Below, in pieces: positions 11,553-20,012 of a stretch of DNA of 64,000 nt (within the stretch, counting starts at the first letter, position 1; each line of letters starts with the position of its first letter). The DNA is taken from contig NZ_CP012200.1 of the NCBI RefSeq assembly GCF_001484685.1, positions 1,668,321 through 1,732,320 on the forward strand, in the 5' to 3' direction. The DNA comes from Thermococcus sp. 2319x1 (GTDB lineage Archaea; Methanobacteriota_B; Thermococci; Thermococcales; Thermococcaceae). The notes beneath the pieces were generated by a model, which made no database searches, was not told where the DNA came from, and saw only the letters and a program-made list of their open reading frames with translations. Position numbers and translations under genes: made by a program.

Positions 11553-13795
11553 TTTTCCTCACCCCTTATCTTTTTTCCATAAAACAGCTGGAGCAAAGCA
11601 GGTGTTACCGTAAAAGCGGCAAACATTGAAGCGAAGATTCCAACCGCTAGAGTTTTTCCAAAGTCGTGTATTGCGGTGAGCTCTCCACTAAGCAAAGCTA
11701 AAAATCCTCCAGCCGTAGTTAAAGCCCCAACCAAGATCCCGGGGCCAACTCCTTCGACAGCAGAGATTAAGGGATACGGATTGCCCTCCCTAAGTTCTTC
11801 CAAAAACCTGTGGGTGAGGTGCATTCCGTAGTCAACTCCAAGACCAACTATCATCGAGATAACCCCAGCTAAAGTTTGAGTGAAAGGTATGCCCGCGAGC
11901 CCCATGTAGCCAACGGTCCAAAGGGCACCAAGGAACATGGGGAGTATCATCGCAATCGAAACTAACGGCCTTCTGAAGAGCAGTATAACTACCAGCACAA
12001 CAAGAACGCTACCATAGGTGGATATTTTGCCGAGCTCTTGATTTGTAAGGCCATCTAAAACGTAGTTTAGGTACAAATCTCCAGCGGGTCTTATCTCAAC
12101 TCCCGGGGGAAAATCAGCGTTTTTTGCCTGCTCTTCAAAGTAGCGCATAATAGCCCTAAAGTCATCCGGCCTAACTCCACCGAAGTTACCCCTTAGCTGA
12201 ATCAGAGTCATCGAGTAGTCCTCATTTATGGGAGCTCTACCCTCTTTTATGGCCTCCTTTATTTTTTCCTTGTCTTCGGGAATGTAACCGTATTTTCTGA
12301 CAACTACATCCGCTATGCTGTTGGTCTCAAAGACATTGTTGTAATGAGAATCTGCAAGTATCTCCTGCTCAAAGCGGTATATGTCCCTCACTATTGTTGG
12401 GTCCCTTACATCGTCTGCCTTCACTATTAAATCCAGCTCGTCCTGGCCTCCGAATTCATATCTAACATTCTTCATGGCCTCAATTTCTGGTATGCCTTCG
12501 GGAATCATTTTCTCAAGTCTGACCTCCGTTGTCACCTGAGTTAAACCATAGAGAAACACGAGGGTAATCAGAGATACAATAAGCAGAGTTGTTTTTGGAT
12601 GTCCCTTAATGATCCTGCCAAGGGTGTTAAAGGACTTAGCAATAAAACCCGAATGAGCCCTTATCTCCGGAACTTCGTGTTTGCCTGTGATTTTCTTCAT
12701 AATATCCTCGTAGAGGATTATAAGTGAGGGGGTTATTACAACCGCATTTATTGCTGCTAAGCTGAGGCCCATTATCAAGACAAAGCTTAGCCTTTGAAGA
12801 GAGGGGAGGAGAGAAAAGGCCAGTGCAAAAAATCCCGCTATAGTCGTTAGAGCTGCTCCCAATAGGGCCTTCCCCGTCTCTGCCACGGCTTCTTCTGCAG
12901 CCTCTTCAATACCTCTACCCTTTTTCCTTTCCTCAAAATAACGGTTGGTTACGTGAACTCCATAATCAATCCCCATTCCAACTATCATTGCCCCAACTAC
13001 GGTAGTTACCATGTCTATTGGAATCCCAAGCAGTCCCATAAAACCAAGGGTCATTGTTACGCCAAATACCAGAGGTATAAGGGGAAGCATTGCCCTAAAA
13101 ACGGATTTGTAAAAATAGATCAGCAGAAACGCCACGAAGAGGAAGGCAATTGCCATTGTCCTGTTTAGATCACCTTGAAGCATTGCCAAGATTCTATACG
13201 TGATTCCAATTGTTCCGGTTTGAATAACCTCCACATTTTTTGGGAAGCGTACCTCATTTATATCCCTCTCAATGTCCTCATAAACCCTCTGCACCGCTTG
13301 AGATCCAGAGCCCGCAGTAAGAGCGGCTATTACAATGGTCGTTCTGTAATCGGAGCTTATCAACCCCTGCAGGGCTTCTGGGGGGAGAGTATTCAAAACA
13401 AATCTAACTTCTTCTTCGTTCTCAGGCAATCTGCCAAGAATTTGAATAAAAATATCAGCAATGCTTGTCGTGTCCGTTACATATTCGTGCTCCCTTAAAC
13501 GCTCCTCGAGCTCGTAGATTGACTTTATAACCTCGGGATCCCGAATATCGTAAACCCCTCCCTCTTCAATAGATGCCACCTTGACAATTATAAGAGCAGA
13601 ATCCCCACTTTGAAATTCATTTTGGAGTGTCAAATAATCTCTCACTGCCGGTAAATCTTGGGGAAGCTGTTTAGTGAGGTCACTTTCGAATTCCAGCAGC
13701 TGTACCCCGTATACGGAGAGAACTAGCAAGAATAGAGCTACCAATGAAAACGCCACCCTGTATCTCACTATTACCCTCGCGAGCCTCTTGAGCAT
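11549..13795 (-). CDS. RND-superfamily (MmpL/HpnN-like) transporter
   Basis: A 748-residue transporter with the internal duplication of the RND superfamily: TM1, a large extracytoplasmic loop, five helices, then the same again. Each half carries the sterol-sensing-type core, GMGIDYGVHVTNRYFE and GLGVDYGMHLTHRFLE, with the Asp-Tyr pair thought to relay protons. Homologues move lipids or hydrophobic compounds; the substrate here is unknown. The ATG has GAGGTGGGAGA upstream. It faces a GbsR-type regulator across a 90-base region with a palindrome. Confidence 0.92.
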   Translation of the reverse strand: MLKRLARVIVRYRVAFSLVALFLLVLSVYGVQLLEFESDLTKQLPQDLPAVRDYLTLQNEFQSGDSALIIVKVASIEEGGVYDIRDPEVIKSIYELEERLREHEYVTDTTSIADIFIQILGRLPENEEEVRFVLNTLPPEALQGLISSDYRTTIVIAALTAGSGSQAVQRVYEDIERDINEVRFPKNVEVIQTGTIGITYRILAMLQGDLNRTMAIAFLFVAFLLIYFYKSVFRAMLPLIPLVFGVTMTLGFMGLLGIPIDMVTTVVGAMIVGMGIDYGVHVTNRYFEERKKGRGIEEAAEEAVAETGKALLGAALTTIAGFFALAFSLLPSLQRLSFVLIMGLSLAAINAVVITPSLIILYEDIMKKITGKHEVPEIRAHSGFIAKSFNTLGRIIKGHPKTTLLIVSLITLVFLYGLTQVTTEVRLEKMIPEGIPEIEAMKNVRYEFGGQDELDLIVKADDVRDPTIVRDIYRFEQEILADSHYNNVFETNSIADVVVRKYGYIPEDKEKIKEAIKEGRAPINEDYSMTLIQLRGNFGGVRPDDFRAIMRYFEEQAKNADFPPGVEIRPAGDLYLNYVLDGLTNQELGKISTYGSVLVVLVVILLFRRPLVSIAMILPMFLGALWTVGYMGLAGIPFTQTLAGVISMIVGLGVDYGMHLTHRFLEELREGNPYPLISAVEGVGPGILVGALTTAGGFLALLSGELTAIHDFGKTLAVGIFASMFAAFTVTPALLQLFYGKKIRGEEK

Positions 13796-13818
13796 TCTCC
13801 CACCTCTGAACTTTTGAA

Positions 13819-13838
13819 CTTTCGGAATTTTCCGAAAG
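13819..13838. promoter_or_regulatory. palindromic operator between RND operon and regulator
   Basis: Arms CTTTCGGAA and TTCCGAAAG are perfect inverted repeats of 9 bases separated by TT. The element sits in the divergent promoter region, directly next to a TATA-like GATTTATAG at 13839-13847 for the rightward regulator gene. Position and symmetry fit a dimeric winged-helix repressor site, probably for the adjacent GbsR-like protein (inference). Confidence 0.65.
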
Positions 13839-13888
13839 ATTTATAGCCTTCAAATTTTAAAAACATTGTGGAGATAGGAGGTGAAGGC

Positions 13889-14419
13889 ATGGGTGTTGAG
13901 GAGGCTAAGAGGATCATGATGGAGCATTTCGCAAATACCGCAAGGAAATTTGGATTGAGCGAGCTCTACGGATATATCTATGGAGTTCTCTTCTTTGAAG
14001 ACGAGCCTTTAAGCCTGGGAGAGATTGCGGAGAGAACGGGATACTCGCTTTCTCATGTGAGCACTGCATTAAAGTTGCTGGAAAACATCGGGCTTGTAAA
14101 AAGGCTCAAAAAGCCAAGGGACAAGAGGGCATATTATAAGGCAATAAACAATATTCGGGAGTGGAGGAAAGAGGCCTACTATAAAAAAATAGAAGAAGAC
14201 GTAAGGCAGACCAGAGAAAACCTTTTGAAGGCTTTGAAGGAAGTGGAAAACGATAAAAGCGAGGAGGCAGAAAAAATACGGCAGAGGATAGAATTTGCCC
14301 TTCAAAGAAACGCGATTACGGAAAAAATCTTAAACATATTTCTGAAACATGAGGATGAAAAAGCCCTTAAAGCCCTTCTTGAGTGCCTCGAAGAAAAGCT
14401 AAATAGTGAAAACCCTTAA
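13889..14419 (+). CDS. GbsR/MarR-family transcriptional regulator
   Basis: A 176-residue winged-helix protein. The DNA-binding segment lies near 30-85 (LSLGEIAERTGYSLSHVSTALKLLENIGLVKRLKKPRDKRAYY, with the wing basic), followed by a long helical, charged C-terminal half likely for dimerisation. This is the GbsR-type arrangement seen beside envelope transporters. Start at 13889 has GGAGGTGA. It is transcribed away from the RND transporter operon, and a perfect palindrome lies between them, so autoregulation and control of the transporter are likely. Confidence 0.85.
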   Translation: MGVEEAKRIMMEHFANTARKFGLSELYGYIYGVLFFEDEPLSLGEIAERTGYSLSHVSTALKLLENIGLVKRLKKPRDKRAYYKAINNIREWRKEAYYKKIEEDVRQTRENLLKALKEVENDKSEEAEKIRQRIEFALQRNAITEKILNIFLKHEDEKALKALLECLEEKLNSENP

Positions 14420-14452
14420 AAACAAGCCCAAGTTAATTAGGCCGGTGGTTAA

Positions 14453-14959
14453 ATGAATGAACTGCTCGAGGCTTTTTGGTACATTCTCCCAGCGTATTTT
14501 GCAAATGCCTCCCCGGTAATCTTCAAAGGCAAAATACCAATGGACTTTGGAAAGAGTTTTGTCGATGGAAGAAGAATTCTTGGCGATGGGAAAACCTGGA
14601 GGGGCTTTTTCGGAGGACTTTTTACGGGAGTTTTAATAGGGATTATTCAGTATCAAATCCGGCCCGATTTTTATGGCTCGTTTCCGATTGCCTTAAAACT
14701 TGCTTTTGCACTCTCCTTTGGGGCTCTTCTCGGAGATCTGATCGGGAGCTTTGTTAAGAGGAGAATAGGTATGGAAAGAGGTTATCCGGCAGTTGGTCTC
14801 GACCAATGGGGCTTTTTAGTCTCTGCACTGGTTTTAGCCTATCCAGTAAAAACTCTCACGACTGGGCAGGTGTTGTTCCTTTTCCTTGTAACTCCCTTCA
14901 TCCATTGGGGGGCCAACGTTTTGGCGTATAAGCTGAAGTGGAAAAGCGTTCCGTGGTAG
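14453..14959 (+). CDS. carS: CDP-archaeol synthase
   Basis: A 168-residue membrane protein of the CarS family, which activates 2,3-bis-geranylgeranylglycerol phosphate with CTP to CDP-archaeol, the branch point of archaeal phospholipid synthesis. DGRRILGDGKTWRGFFGGL and LGDLIGSFVKRRIGMERG are the conserved cytidylyltransferase segments shared with CdsA. Four to five transmembrane helices are visible. It follows the regulator gene by 33 bases on the same strand. Confidence 0.93.
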   Translation: MNELLEAFWYILPAYFANASPVIFKGKIPMDFGKSFVDGRRILGDGKTWRGFFGGLFTGVLIGIIQYQIRPDFYGSFPIALKLAFALSFGALLGDLIGSFVKRRIGMERGYPAVGLDQWGFLVSALVLAYPVKTLTTGQVLFLFLVTPFIHWGANVLAYKLKWKSVPW

Positions 14960-15020
14960 GCACTTTTGTTTTATGACAAACCTTTTATAAACCACGCTGG
15001 TAATTTTGGATGGTGAGAGG

Positions 15021-15290
15021 ATGAAGGTGAAAGTAAGGTATTTTGCCCGCTTTAGGGAGCTAGCTGGAAAGGGAGAGGAGGAAATTGATCTTCCGGACGG
15101 AAGTAAGATAAGAGACCTTGTTGAGAAGATAAAAGAACTCCATCCTGAGTTTAAAGGGGAGGTTTTCGGCGAGGACTACGATGACAGCGCAGATGTGAAC
15201 ATCTCAAGAAACGGCAGATACGCTTCTTTCGATGAGGAACTAAAAGATGGTGACATTGTAGCTTTATTCCCACCCACGAGTGGTGGATAA
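15021..15290 (+). CDS. MoaD-like sulfur-carrier protein
   Basis: An 89-residue ubiquitin-like small protein ending in Gly-Gly (PPTSGG), the C-terminus that is adenylated and thiocarboxylated. KVRYFARFRELAGKGEE at the N-terminus is typical MoaD, the small subunit of molybdopterin synthase. It stands before an E1-like gene and MoaE, so a tungsto- or molybdopterin role is likely; archaeal SAMP-like use in tRNA thiolation or protein modification is possible. Start at 15021 follows GGTGAGAGG. Confidence 0.9.
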   Translation: MKVKVRYFARFRELAGKGEEEIDLPDGSKIRDLVEKIKELHPEFKGEVFGEDYDDSADVNISRNGRYASFDEELKDGDIVALFPPTSGG

Positions 15291-15291
15291 C

Positions 15292-15990
15292 ATGCTAACG
15301 GAAAAAGAAATGGAAAGATACGACAGACAGATCAGGATTTTCGGGGTTGAAGGGCAGGAAAAGCTCAAGAAGAGCAAGGTGGCCGTTGTAGGTGTGGGAG
15401 GGCTTGGAAGCCCCGTCGCTTATTATTTGGCGGCTGCGGGAGTAAACCTCCTGCTCATAGATGAGCAACTCCCAGAACTGAGCAACTTAAACAGGCAGAT
15501 TCTTCACTGGGAAGAAGACTTGGGGAAGAACCCAAAGCCACTATCAGCTAAATGGAAGCTTGAGCGCTTTAATTCCAGTGTGAAAATAGAGACCTTTGCT
15601 GGAAAGCTCACAAGAGAGAACGTAAAAGAGGTTCTCAAAAACGTCGATGTTATTGTTGATTGCCTGGACAACTTCGAGACGAGATACCTTCTGGATGAGT
15701 TTGCCCATAAAAGTGGAATTCCCCTTGTTCATGGAGCCGTTGAGGGCCTTTACGGGCAGGTAACCACCATTATTCCGGGAAAAACAAAAAGTCTCAGGGA
15801 TATTTTTCCCACTCCTCCAAAAAAGAAAGAAAAGTTCCCAATTTTGGGGGCAACAGCTGGAGTTATAGGAACCATACAAGCGGCGGAGGTTGTAAAGCTC
15901 ATAACCGGGAAGGGTGAAGTACTGGCAAATAAACTGCTTATCGTTGATTTAATGCACAATTCCTTTGAGGTGATAGACCTTGAAGATTAA
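15292..15990 (+). CDS. MoeB/ThiF/UbaA-like E1 adenylyltransferase
   Basis: A 232-residue E1-like enzyme that adenylates the MoaD-type C-terminus. The N-terminal RYDRQIRIFGVEGQEKL, Rossmann VGVGGLGSPVAYYLAAAG and DCLDNFETRYLLDEFA segments are all present. The paired CxxC zinc motifs of classical MoeB are absent; only one cysteine (in DCLDNF) is seen. It starts 2 bases after the moaD stop and overlaps the next gene by 11 bases, forming a compact moaD-moeB-moaE operon. Confidence 0.9.
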   Translation: MLTEKEMERYDRQIRIFGVEGQEKLKKSKVAVVGVGGLGSPVAYYLAAAGVNLLLIDEQLPELSNLNRQILHWEEDLGKNPKPLSAKWKLERFNSSVKIETFAGKLTRENVKEVLKNVDVIVDCLDNFETRYLLDEFAHKSGIPLVHGAVEGLYGQVTTIIPGKTKSLRDIFPTPPKKKEKFPILGATAGVIGTIQAAEVVKLITGKGEVLANKLLIVDLMHNSFEVIDLED

Positions 15991-16423
15991 ACTCTTTAAA
16001 AAACCCGAGGATTTTGACATTGCTGAAGCCATTGAGCTGGTTTCGTCTCCAAAAAGTGGAGGAATCGCGATATTTCTCGGAAGAGTTAGAGACGAAAGCC
16101 ACGGTAGGAGGGTTAAAAAGCTCATTTATGAAGCCTACGAAGAGATGGCGATAGAAGAGATGAAGAGAATTCGAGAGGAGGCACTGAAAAAATTCCCAAT
16201 ACTGGATATGCTCATATGGCACCGGTATGGAGAGCTTGAAGTTGGAGAGAACACGATTCTTATAGTGGCCGCTGGAAAGCACAGAAAAGAAGCTTTTGAA
16301 GCCTGCATGTGGGCGGTGGATGAAGTAAAGAAGAGGGTTCCGATATGGAAAAAAGAAGTGACCGATGAAGGTGTGTTTTGGATTGAAGGAGAGAAAGCAA
16401 TACCCGACAAAAAGGTGCATTAG
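15980..16423 (+). CDS. moaE: molybdopterin synthase large subunit
   Basis: A 147-residue MoaE protein that uses thiocarboxylated MoaD to insert dithiolene sulfurs into precursor Z. The core SGGIAIFLGRVRDESHGRRVKKLIYEAYEEMA, WHRYGELEVGENTILI and VPIWKKEV motifs are intact, including the catalytic lysine region. Translation starts at TTG with GAGGTGATAGACC just before it, inside the end of the moeB-like gene. The product serves tungsten cofactor supply in Thermococcales (known for the group, inferred here). Confidence 0.93.
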   Translation: MKIKLFKKPEDFDIAEAIELVSSPKSGGIAIFLGRVRDESHGRRVKKLIYEAYEEMAIEEMKRIREEALKKFPILDMLIWHRYGELEVGENTILIVAAGKHRKEAFEACMWAVDEVKKRVPIWKKEVTDEGVFWIEGEKAIPDKKVH

Positions 16424-16733
16424 GCTCCTTTTTAACTGTTGTTTATTGTAATTAAGAGACAATGAATAACAGTAAATTAATAAAACACCGTTACCTTCGT
16501 AAAAAGACCCCGGGAGGATATCACCAACAAATGTTAGGCCTATTGGGGAATTCTATAGTTGAGAGTGCAGAGATTCTGGAAAGTGGGAAAGGAAAACATA
16601 GAAGGCTGCAAACTCTGTCCATTTATATCCACGGGTCATTACTGAAGAGCGCTGTCCACTGGATCATCCTTTAGGAGATAATGCCCAAAAAAGTTTTATG
16701 TGATGAAAAATTAAGTAGTAGATGGTGATGGGA
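16424..16733. other. 310-base intergenic region, no recognised gene
   Basis: AT-rich at both ends with a G+C richer middle (about 16510-16680). A 70-codon open frame at 16462-16674 has no ribosome site and no recognisable product. Near the start, GTTTATTGTAATTAA and GAATAACAGTAAATTAAT look partly repetitive. TATA-like GTTTTATG at 16693 may drive the adenosine-kinase-like gene. The middle could hide a non-coding RNA or a gene remnant; I cannot decide. Confidence 0.4.
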
Positions 16734-17222
16734 ATGGTCAAAATAGAGGTTGTAGAGGTAGAAAAGCCCGAAGGAGTAGAGTGCATAATCGGTCAGGGAA
16801 ACTTCTCAATCTTCACAGTTGACGACTTGGCAAGGGCTCTTCTCACTGCAGTCCCCGGAATAAAGTTTGGAATTGCAATGAACGAGGCAAAACCACAGCT
16901 AACGAGATACACCGGGAACGATAAAGAACTCGAAGAACTGGCTGCAAAAAATGCTTTGAAGATTGGAGCGGGCCACGTTTTTGTAATACTCATGAAAAAT
17001 GCCTTCCCAATAAACGTGCTCAACACCATCAAAAATCATCCGGCAGTGGCCATGGTCTACGGTGCCAGTGAAAACCCCATGCAGGTCATAATAGCTGAAA
17101 CAGAACTCGGGCGCTCCGTTCTCGGAATAGTGGATGGAAAAGCCGCAACTAAGATTGAGACCAGCGAACAGAAGAAAGAAAGAAGGGAACTTGTCGAAAA
17201 AATTGGCTACACTATAGATTAG
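16734..17222 (+). CDS. adenosine-specific kinase-like protein (PF04008)
   Basis: A 162-residue protein with strong resemblance to the small archaeal family annotated as adenosine-specific kinase: VIIGQ-like [43 protein letters not shown] and [24 protein letters not shown]. The biochemical role of the family is thinly documented, so the name is from family annotation. ATG at 16734 has GGTGATGGGA upstream; an ATG at 16722 is possible. The next gene also concerns nucleotides (XTP pyrophosphatase). Confidence 0.85.
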   Translation: MVKIEVVEVEKPEGVECIIGQGNFSIFTVDDLARALLTAVPGIKFGIAMNEAKPQLTRYTGNDKELEELAAKNALKIGAGHVFVILMKNAFPINVLNTIKNHPAVAMVYGASENPMQVIIAETELGRSVLGIVDGKAATKIETSEQKKERRELVEKIGYTID

Positions 17223-17262
17223 CTTTTTAATATTTCACCTCTTTTCTCTTTGGGTGAAAACA

Positions 17263-17823
17263 ATGCGACTGGTTTTTGTAACGTCCAACAAGGGGAAAGT
17301 CGAGGAGGTTAGAAAATACCTTTCCCCCCTGGGCGTAGAGGTTGTGCAGAAGAATGTAAAATACCCGGAGATACAGGCAAACACCCTTGAAGATGTTGTC
17401 GCTTTTGGAGTAGAGTGGTTAAAGGATCACATAACAGAGCCGTTCTTCATAGATGACTCCGGCCTTTTTATCGAGAGTTTAAAGGGGTTTCCCGGAGTCT
17501 ACTCGGCCTACGTTTACAAAACCTTAGGGAACGAAGGAATTCTCAAGCTTATGGAGGGAATTAAAGACAGAAGAGCATACTTTAAAAGCGTGATAGGGTA
17601 TTACGATGGGGAGCTCCATATGTTTACGGGAATTGTGCACGGAAAAATAATCAACGAGAAACGCGGCAGTAAGGGATTTGGGTTCGACCCAATATTCATG
17701 CCGGAAGGCCACAGCAAAACATTCGCCGAGATGGAAATAGAGGAAAAAAATGAAATCTCCCACAGGGGGCTTGCTCTGAGGGAGTTCGCACGATGGCTAA
17801 AAGAAAACCTTAAAAAGGATTGA
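17263..17823 (+). CDS. XTP/dITP pyrophosphatase
   Basis: A 186-residue Ham1/RdgB-family house-cleaning enzyme that hydrolyses XTP and dITP to monophosphates. The signature runs [45 protein letters not shown] and [12 protein letters not shown], all intact. ATG at 17263 is favoured since GGGTGAAAAC precedes it. It lies 40 bases after the adenosine-kinase-like gene. Confidence 0.95.
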   Translation: MRLVFVTSNKGKVEEVRKYLSPLGVEVVQKNVKYPEIQANTLEDVVAFGVEWLKDHITEPFFIDDSGLFIESLKGFPGVYSAYVYKTLGNEGILKLMEGIKDRRAYFKSVIGYYDGELHMFTGIVHGKIINEKRGSKGFGFDPIFMPEGHSKTFAEMEIEEKNEISHRGLALREFARWLKENLKKD

Positions 17824-17877
17824 ATGACAATAAAAACCGATGTTTTATTGAAAATTTGACAATTATGGGGGATTTGC

Positions 17878-18330
17878 ATGAGTGAGGTGTTGGACACAAT
17901 CGATTTAAAACTGTTAAAAGAGCTTAAGGAGAATTCGAGGGAAAATATAGCCACCCTAAGCAAAAATCTGGGCATCCCAAGGACAACGGTTCACTACAGG
18001 ATAAAAAAGCTCGTAAGTGAGGGCATCATAGAGAAGTTCACTATCAAACCCAATTATAAGAAGCTCAATCTAGGAACTACAGCATTCGTCCTTGCCAGGT
18101 ATGAACCCGATTCAGGGTTAACACAGAGGGAAGTTGCCAAAAGGATCGCCCAAATTGAAGAAGTTTATGAAGTTCACATAATTGCTGGAGAATGGGATCT
18201 CTTGATAAAGGTTAGGGCCCCTTCAGCTGAGGACATTGGAAAGGTTGTTATTGATAAGCTTAGAGAAATAAAAGGCGTTGGACAAACCGTAACTATGGTC
18301 TCCTTCGTTACCGTGAAAGAAGAACCCTAA
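17878..18330 (+). CDS. Lrp/AsnC-family transcriptional regulator
   Basis: A 150-residue Lrp/AsnC regulator: N-terminal helix-turn-helix (LDTIDLKLLKELKENSREN, then LSKNLGIPRTTVHYRIKKL) and a C-terminal RAM ligand-binding/oligomerisation domain from about residue 65 (LGTTAFVLARYEPDSGL, EVHIIAGEWDLLIKVRA). Its effector and targets cannot be told. It is the last protein gene before the tRNA-Trp locus and island. Confidence 0.93.
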   Translation: MSEVLDTIDLKLLKELKENSRENIATLSKNLGIPRTTVHYRIKKLVSEGIIEKFTIKPNYKKLNLGTTAFVLARYEPDSGLTQREVAKRIAQIEEVYEVHIIAGEWDLLIKVRAPSAEDIGKVVIDKLREIKGVGQTVTMVSFVTVKEEP

Positions 18331-18331
18331 A

Positions 18332-18394
18332 GCGGGCGATGATTGACGTTCTCCTTTCTGATTTTTATGATGAAGTAGCAAGAAATGAGCCTGC
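18332..18394 (+). ncRNA. candidate C/D box guide RNA
   Basis: Right after the Lrp stop lie elements ordered as in archaeal C/D sRNAs. A terminal stem GCGGGC (18332-18337) can pair with GCCTGC (18389-18394). Box C core GATGA lies at 18338, box D' CTGA at 18358, perfect box C' ATGATGA at 18367, and a box-D-like ATGA at 18385. The two guide stretches are 15 and 11 bases. Box D departs from CTGA, so this is a candidate only. It precedes a tRNA whose intron also carries C/D boxes but on the opposite strand. Confidence 0.4.
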
Positions 18395-18421
18395 AAAATC
18401 GTTTTTATTTTCAAAACAAAT

Positions 18422-18561
18422 TGGTGGGGGCGCGGGGATTTGAACCCCGGTCCGCGGGTTTCTCCGGGTCAGAGCTCCAAAGGCTCATCCCCTATCAGCA
18501 AACCCGCTCGTCTTCACACCTCTGGAGCCCGCGATGATGGACCAGGCTACACCACGCCCCC
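18422..18561 (-). tRNA. tRNA-Trp (CCA anticodon) with a 62-base intron carrying C/D boxes
   Basis: Read on the minus strand: acceptor GGGGGCG pairs with CGCCCCC, followed by discriminator A and encoded CCA. Anticodon stem GCGGG/CCCGC encloses CU-CCA-GA. The intron (18460-18521) interrupts between positions 37 and 38, the usual euryarchaeal site in tRNA-Trp. It contains C-like GTGAAGA, D' CTGA, C'-like GGATGAG and D CTGA. The fifth bases before D and D' pair with C34 and C39, so it should guide 2'-O-methylation of these residues, as known for Haloferax pre-tRNA-Trp. Confidence 0.95.
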
Positions 18562-18615
18562 GTCAATAACACTAAAGCCAACACCAATTTATAAACTTTA
18601 CGACATACTGTTAGA

Positions 18616-19383
18616 TACTGTTAGGATAAGCAGAGGGGGCGTTAGGTTTAAGTTTCTGATACTTCTTCAGAAAAAGGGGGAGAGATGAGAGCTGAAATCA
18701 TCCTATACTGCTTGTTTTCAGCCTTAAAACCTTTTCGCCGGAACAAAATCCCAGCAGAAAAGAAAATCTGGGCAGTAGAATTATTGCAGGGCCTCAGTTA
18801 CCGGCAAGTTGGAAGAATACTGGAAATCAGCCACACAAGAGCCGAAACAGTTCAAAAACTAGCGGAAGCAATTTACAAGCCAAAAATCCTCGCAGTGAGG
18901 AAACAGAGGAATTTTATCGCAGTTGATGAGACTGTAATAAAAATCAATGGACAGAAAAGATTTCTCTGGGCTGCGATTGATGTTGAAAGCAAAGAAATCC
19001 TCGCAGTCTGGATTACAGCCACCAGAAACTGGTGGGTTGCTAGAGATTTTATTCTGGTTGTTTTAAAGTCCTGCGAGGGTCAGCCTGTTTTTCTGATTGA
19101 TAATGCTAGGGTACAAGTCTGCTTTTAAATCCCTTGGGCTGGCTTATGTTCACGTAACTTTCGGGCCAAGGAATAGTATTGAGCGTTGGTTTAGGACTGT
19201 GAAGGAGCGGACAAAGCGTTTCTGGAATAATTTCAGAGCTGAGAACTGGAGGAGGGTTCAGTGGTTTATTTTTCTGTTTGCCTTCTGGTATAATTTTGTC
19301 AGGATTCATTCTCGGTTTAATGCTCCGCCTTGAAACATCGCTGAATGGGTTCAGGAGGTGATACCCAAGTTATCCTAACAGTA
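18616..19383 (+). mobile_element. IS6-like insertion sequence (broken)
   Basis: About 768 bases bounded by a 14-base inverted repeat, TACTGTTAGGATAA at the left and its complement at 19370-19383. It carries a single DDE transposase gene with a frameshift. Size, terminal repeats and the transposase type fit the IS6-related elements common in Pyrococcus and Thermococcus. A second copy of ATACTGTTAG lies just outside the left end at 18605. No clear target duplication could be found, so later rearrangement is likely. Confidence 0.85.
18685..19333 (+). pseudogene. frameshifted IS6-like transposase
   Basis: The N-terminal part (18685-19128) has a helix-turn-helix (LSYRQVGRILEISHTRAETVQ) and the catalytic core VDETVIKINGQKRFLWAAIDVESKEILA and FLIDN. 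The C-terminal part (19097-19333) continues in the next frame with GLAYVHVTFGPRNSIERWFRTVKERTKRF, holding the final Glu. The shift falls near 19108-19114, where two bases appear lost (or one gained) in the stretch that normally reads Asp-x-x-x-Trp-Tyr. The enzyme should be inactive unless frameshifting rescues it. Confidence 0.88.
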
Positions 19384-19394
19384 GAGACTGTCAA

Positions 19395-20012
19395 AATAAG
19401 AATCTTCAAAGCAAAATAGAAAAAGATTCAGACTAAAAGTCTCGGCCACAATCCTGTATTATCTCGGAATCTCCCCAGAAAAATAAGCAGCTTTATGACA
19501 GTATTCCAGATAATGAGTCACAAGGCTATCTTTCGTTTGGATTGTCGTTGACATGGATACTCGAGAAGTCCTACTGTTTACATTTCTGGGAGAGAAACAG
19601 TTTAGACACTTACTTGTTCTTGACTCAAGCTCTCAAGTATTGTGAGGGTGAGCCCGAGTTCGTGGTTGATAAGGGCCCATGGTATCCGTGGGCTTTTCAG
19701 AGGTTGAGGTTTAGACAAGAGGGGTTTGGTGAGCAGAGTGTTGTTGAATCTGTTCTCTCTTTGCTGATATTCACGTGCAATCCACACGAAAACTTGAGGA
19801 CTCGAGCCAAGAACAAGTATAGTGTCTAAACTGCTCTACCTCCGAGAAACGCGGACAGCCAAGACTTTTCGAAAGAGAAGAACCGAGAGATTTTGGAACA
19901 TTTTCCATACAGGTTCTCCTTTGCCTCTGTTTGGAGCTGGCTGGAAAGTTTCTTTACAGTCCCAGATTATTTTGATAATCCCAACAAAGTTAAGCAAAAT
20001 CTTTAAATGCTT
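19395..20012 (+). pseudogene. relic of a second, distinct transposase
   Basis: Degraded coding traces remain. VDMDTREVLL-type and SLDTYLFLTQALKYCEGEPEF lead to VVDKGPWYPWAFQRLRF (about 19650-19710), a mark of IS6-like transposases of another subgroup. Near 19870-20000, frames give RTERFWN and FASVWSWLESFF, the usual C-terminal end. Stops and frame changes interrupt it throughout. Inverted repeats could not be found. It abuts the promoter of the large ATPase gene. Confidence 0.75.

Noticed and set aside
16462-16674. 70-codon open frame between moaE and the adenosine-kinase-like gene
   Set aside because: No ribosome site, no recognisable domain and biased composition; listed only as intergenic content.
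16734-17222. First taken for the KEOPS subunit Cgi121
   Set aside because: The [19 protein letters not shown] and [17 protein letters not shown] segments fit the adenosine-specific kinase family instead.
18616-18629. TTAGG inside the IS terminal repeat as a DtxR-like site
   Set aside because: No CCTAA partner at the right spacing; it is part of the IS end.
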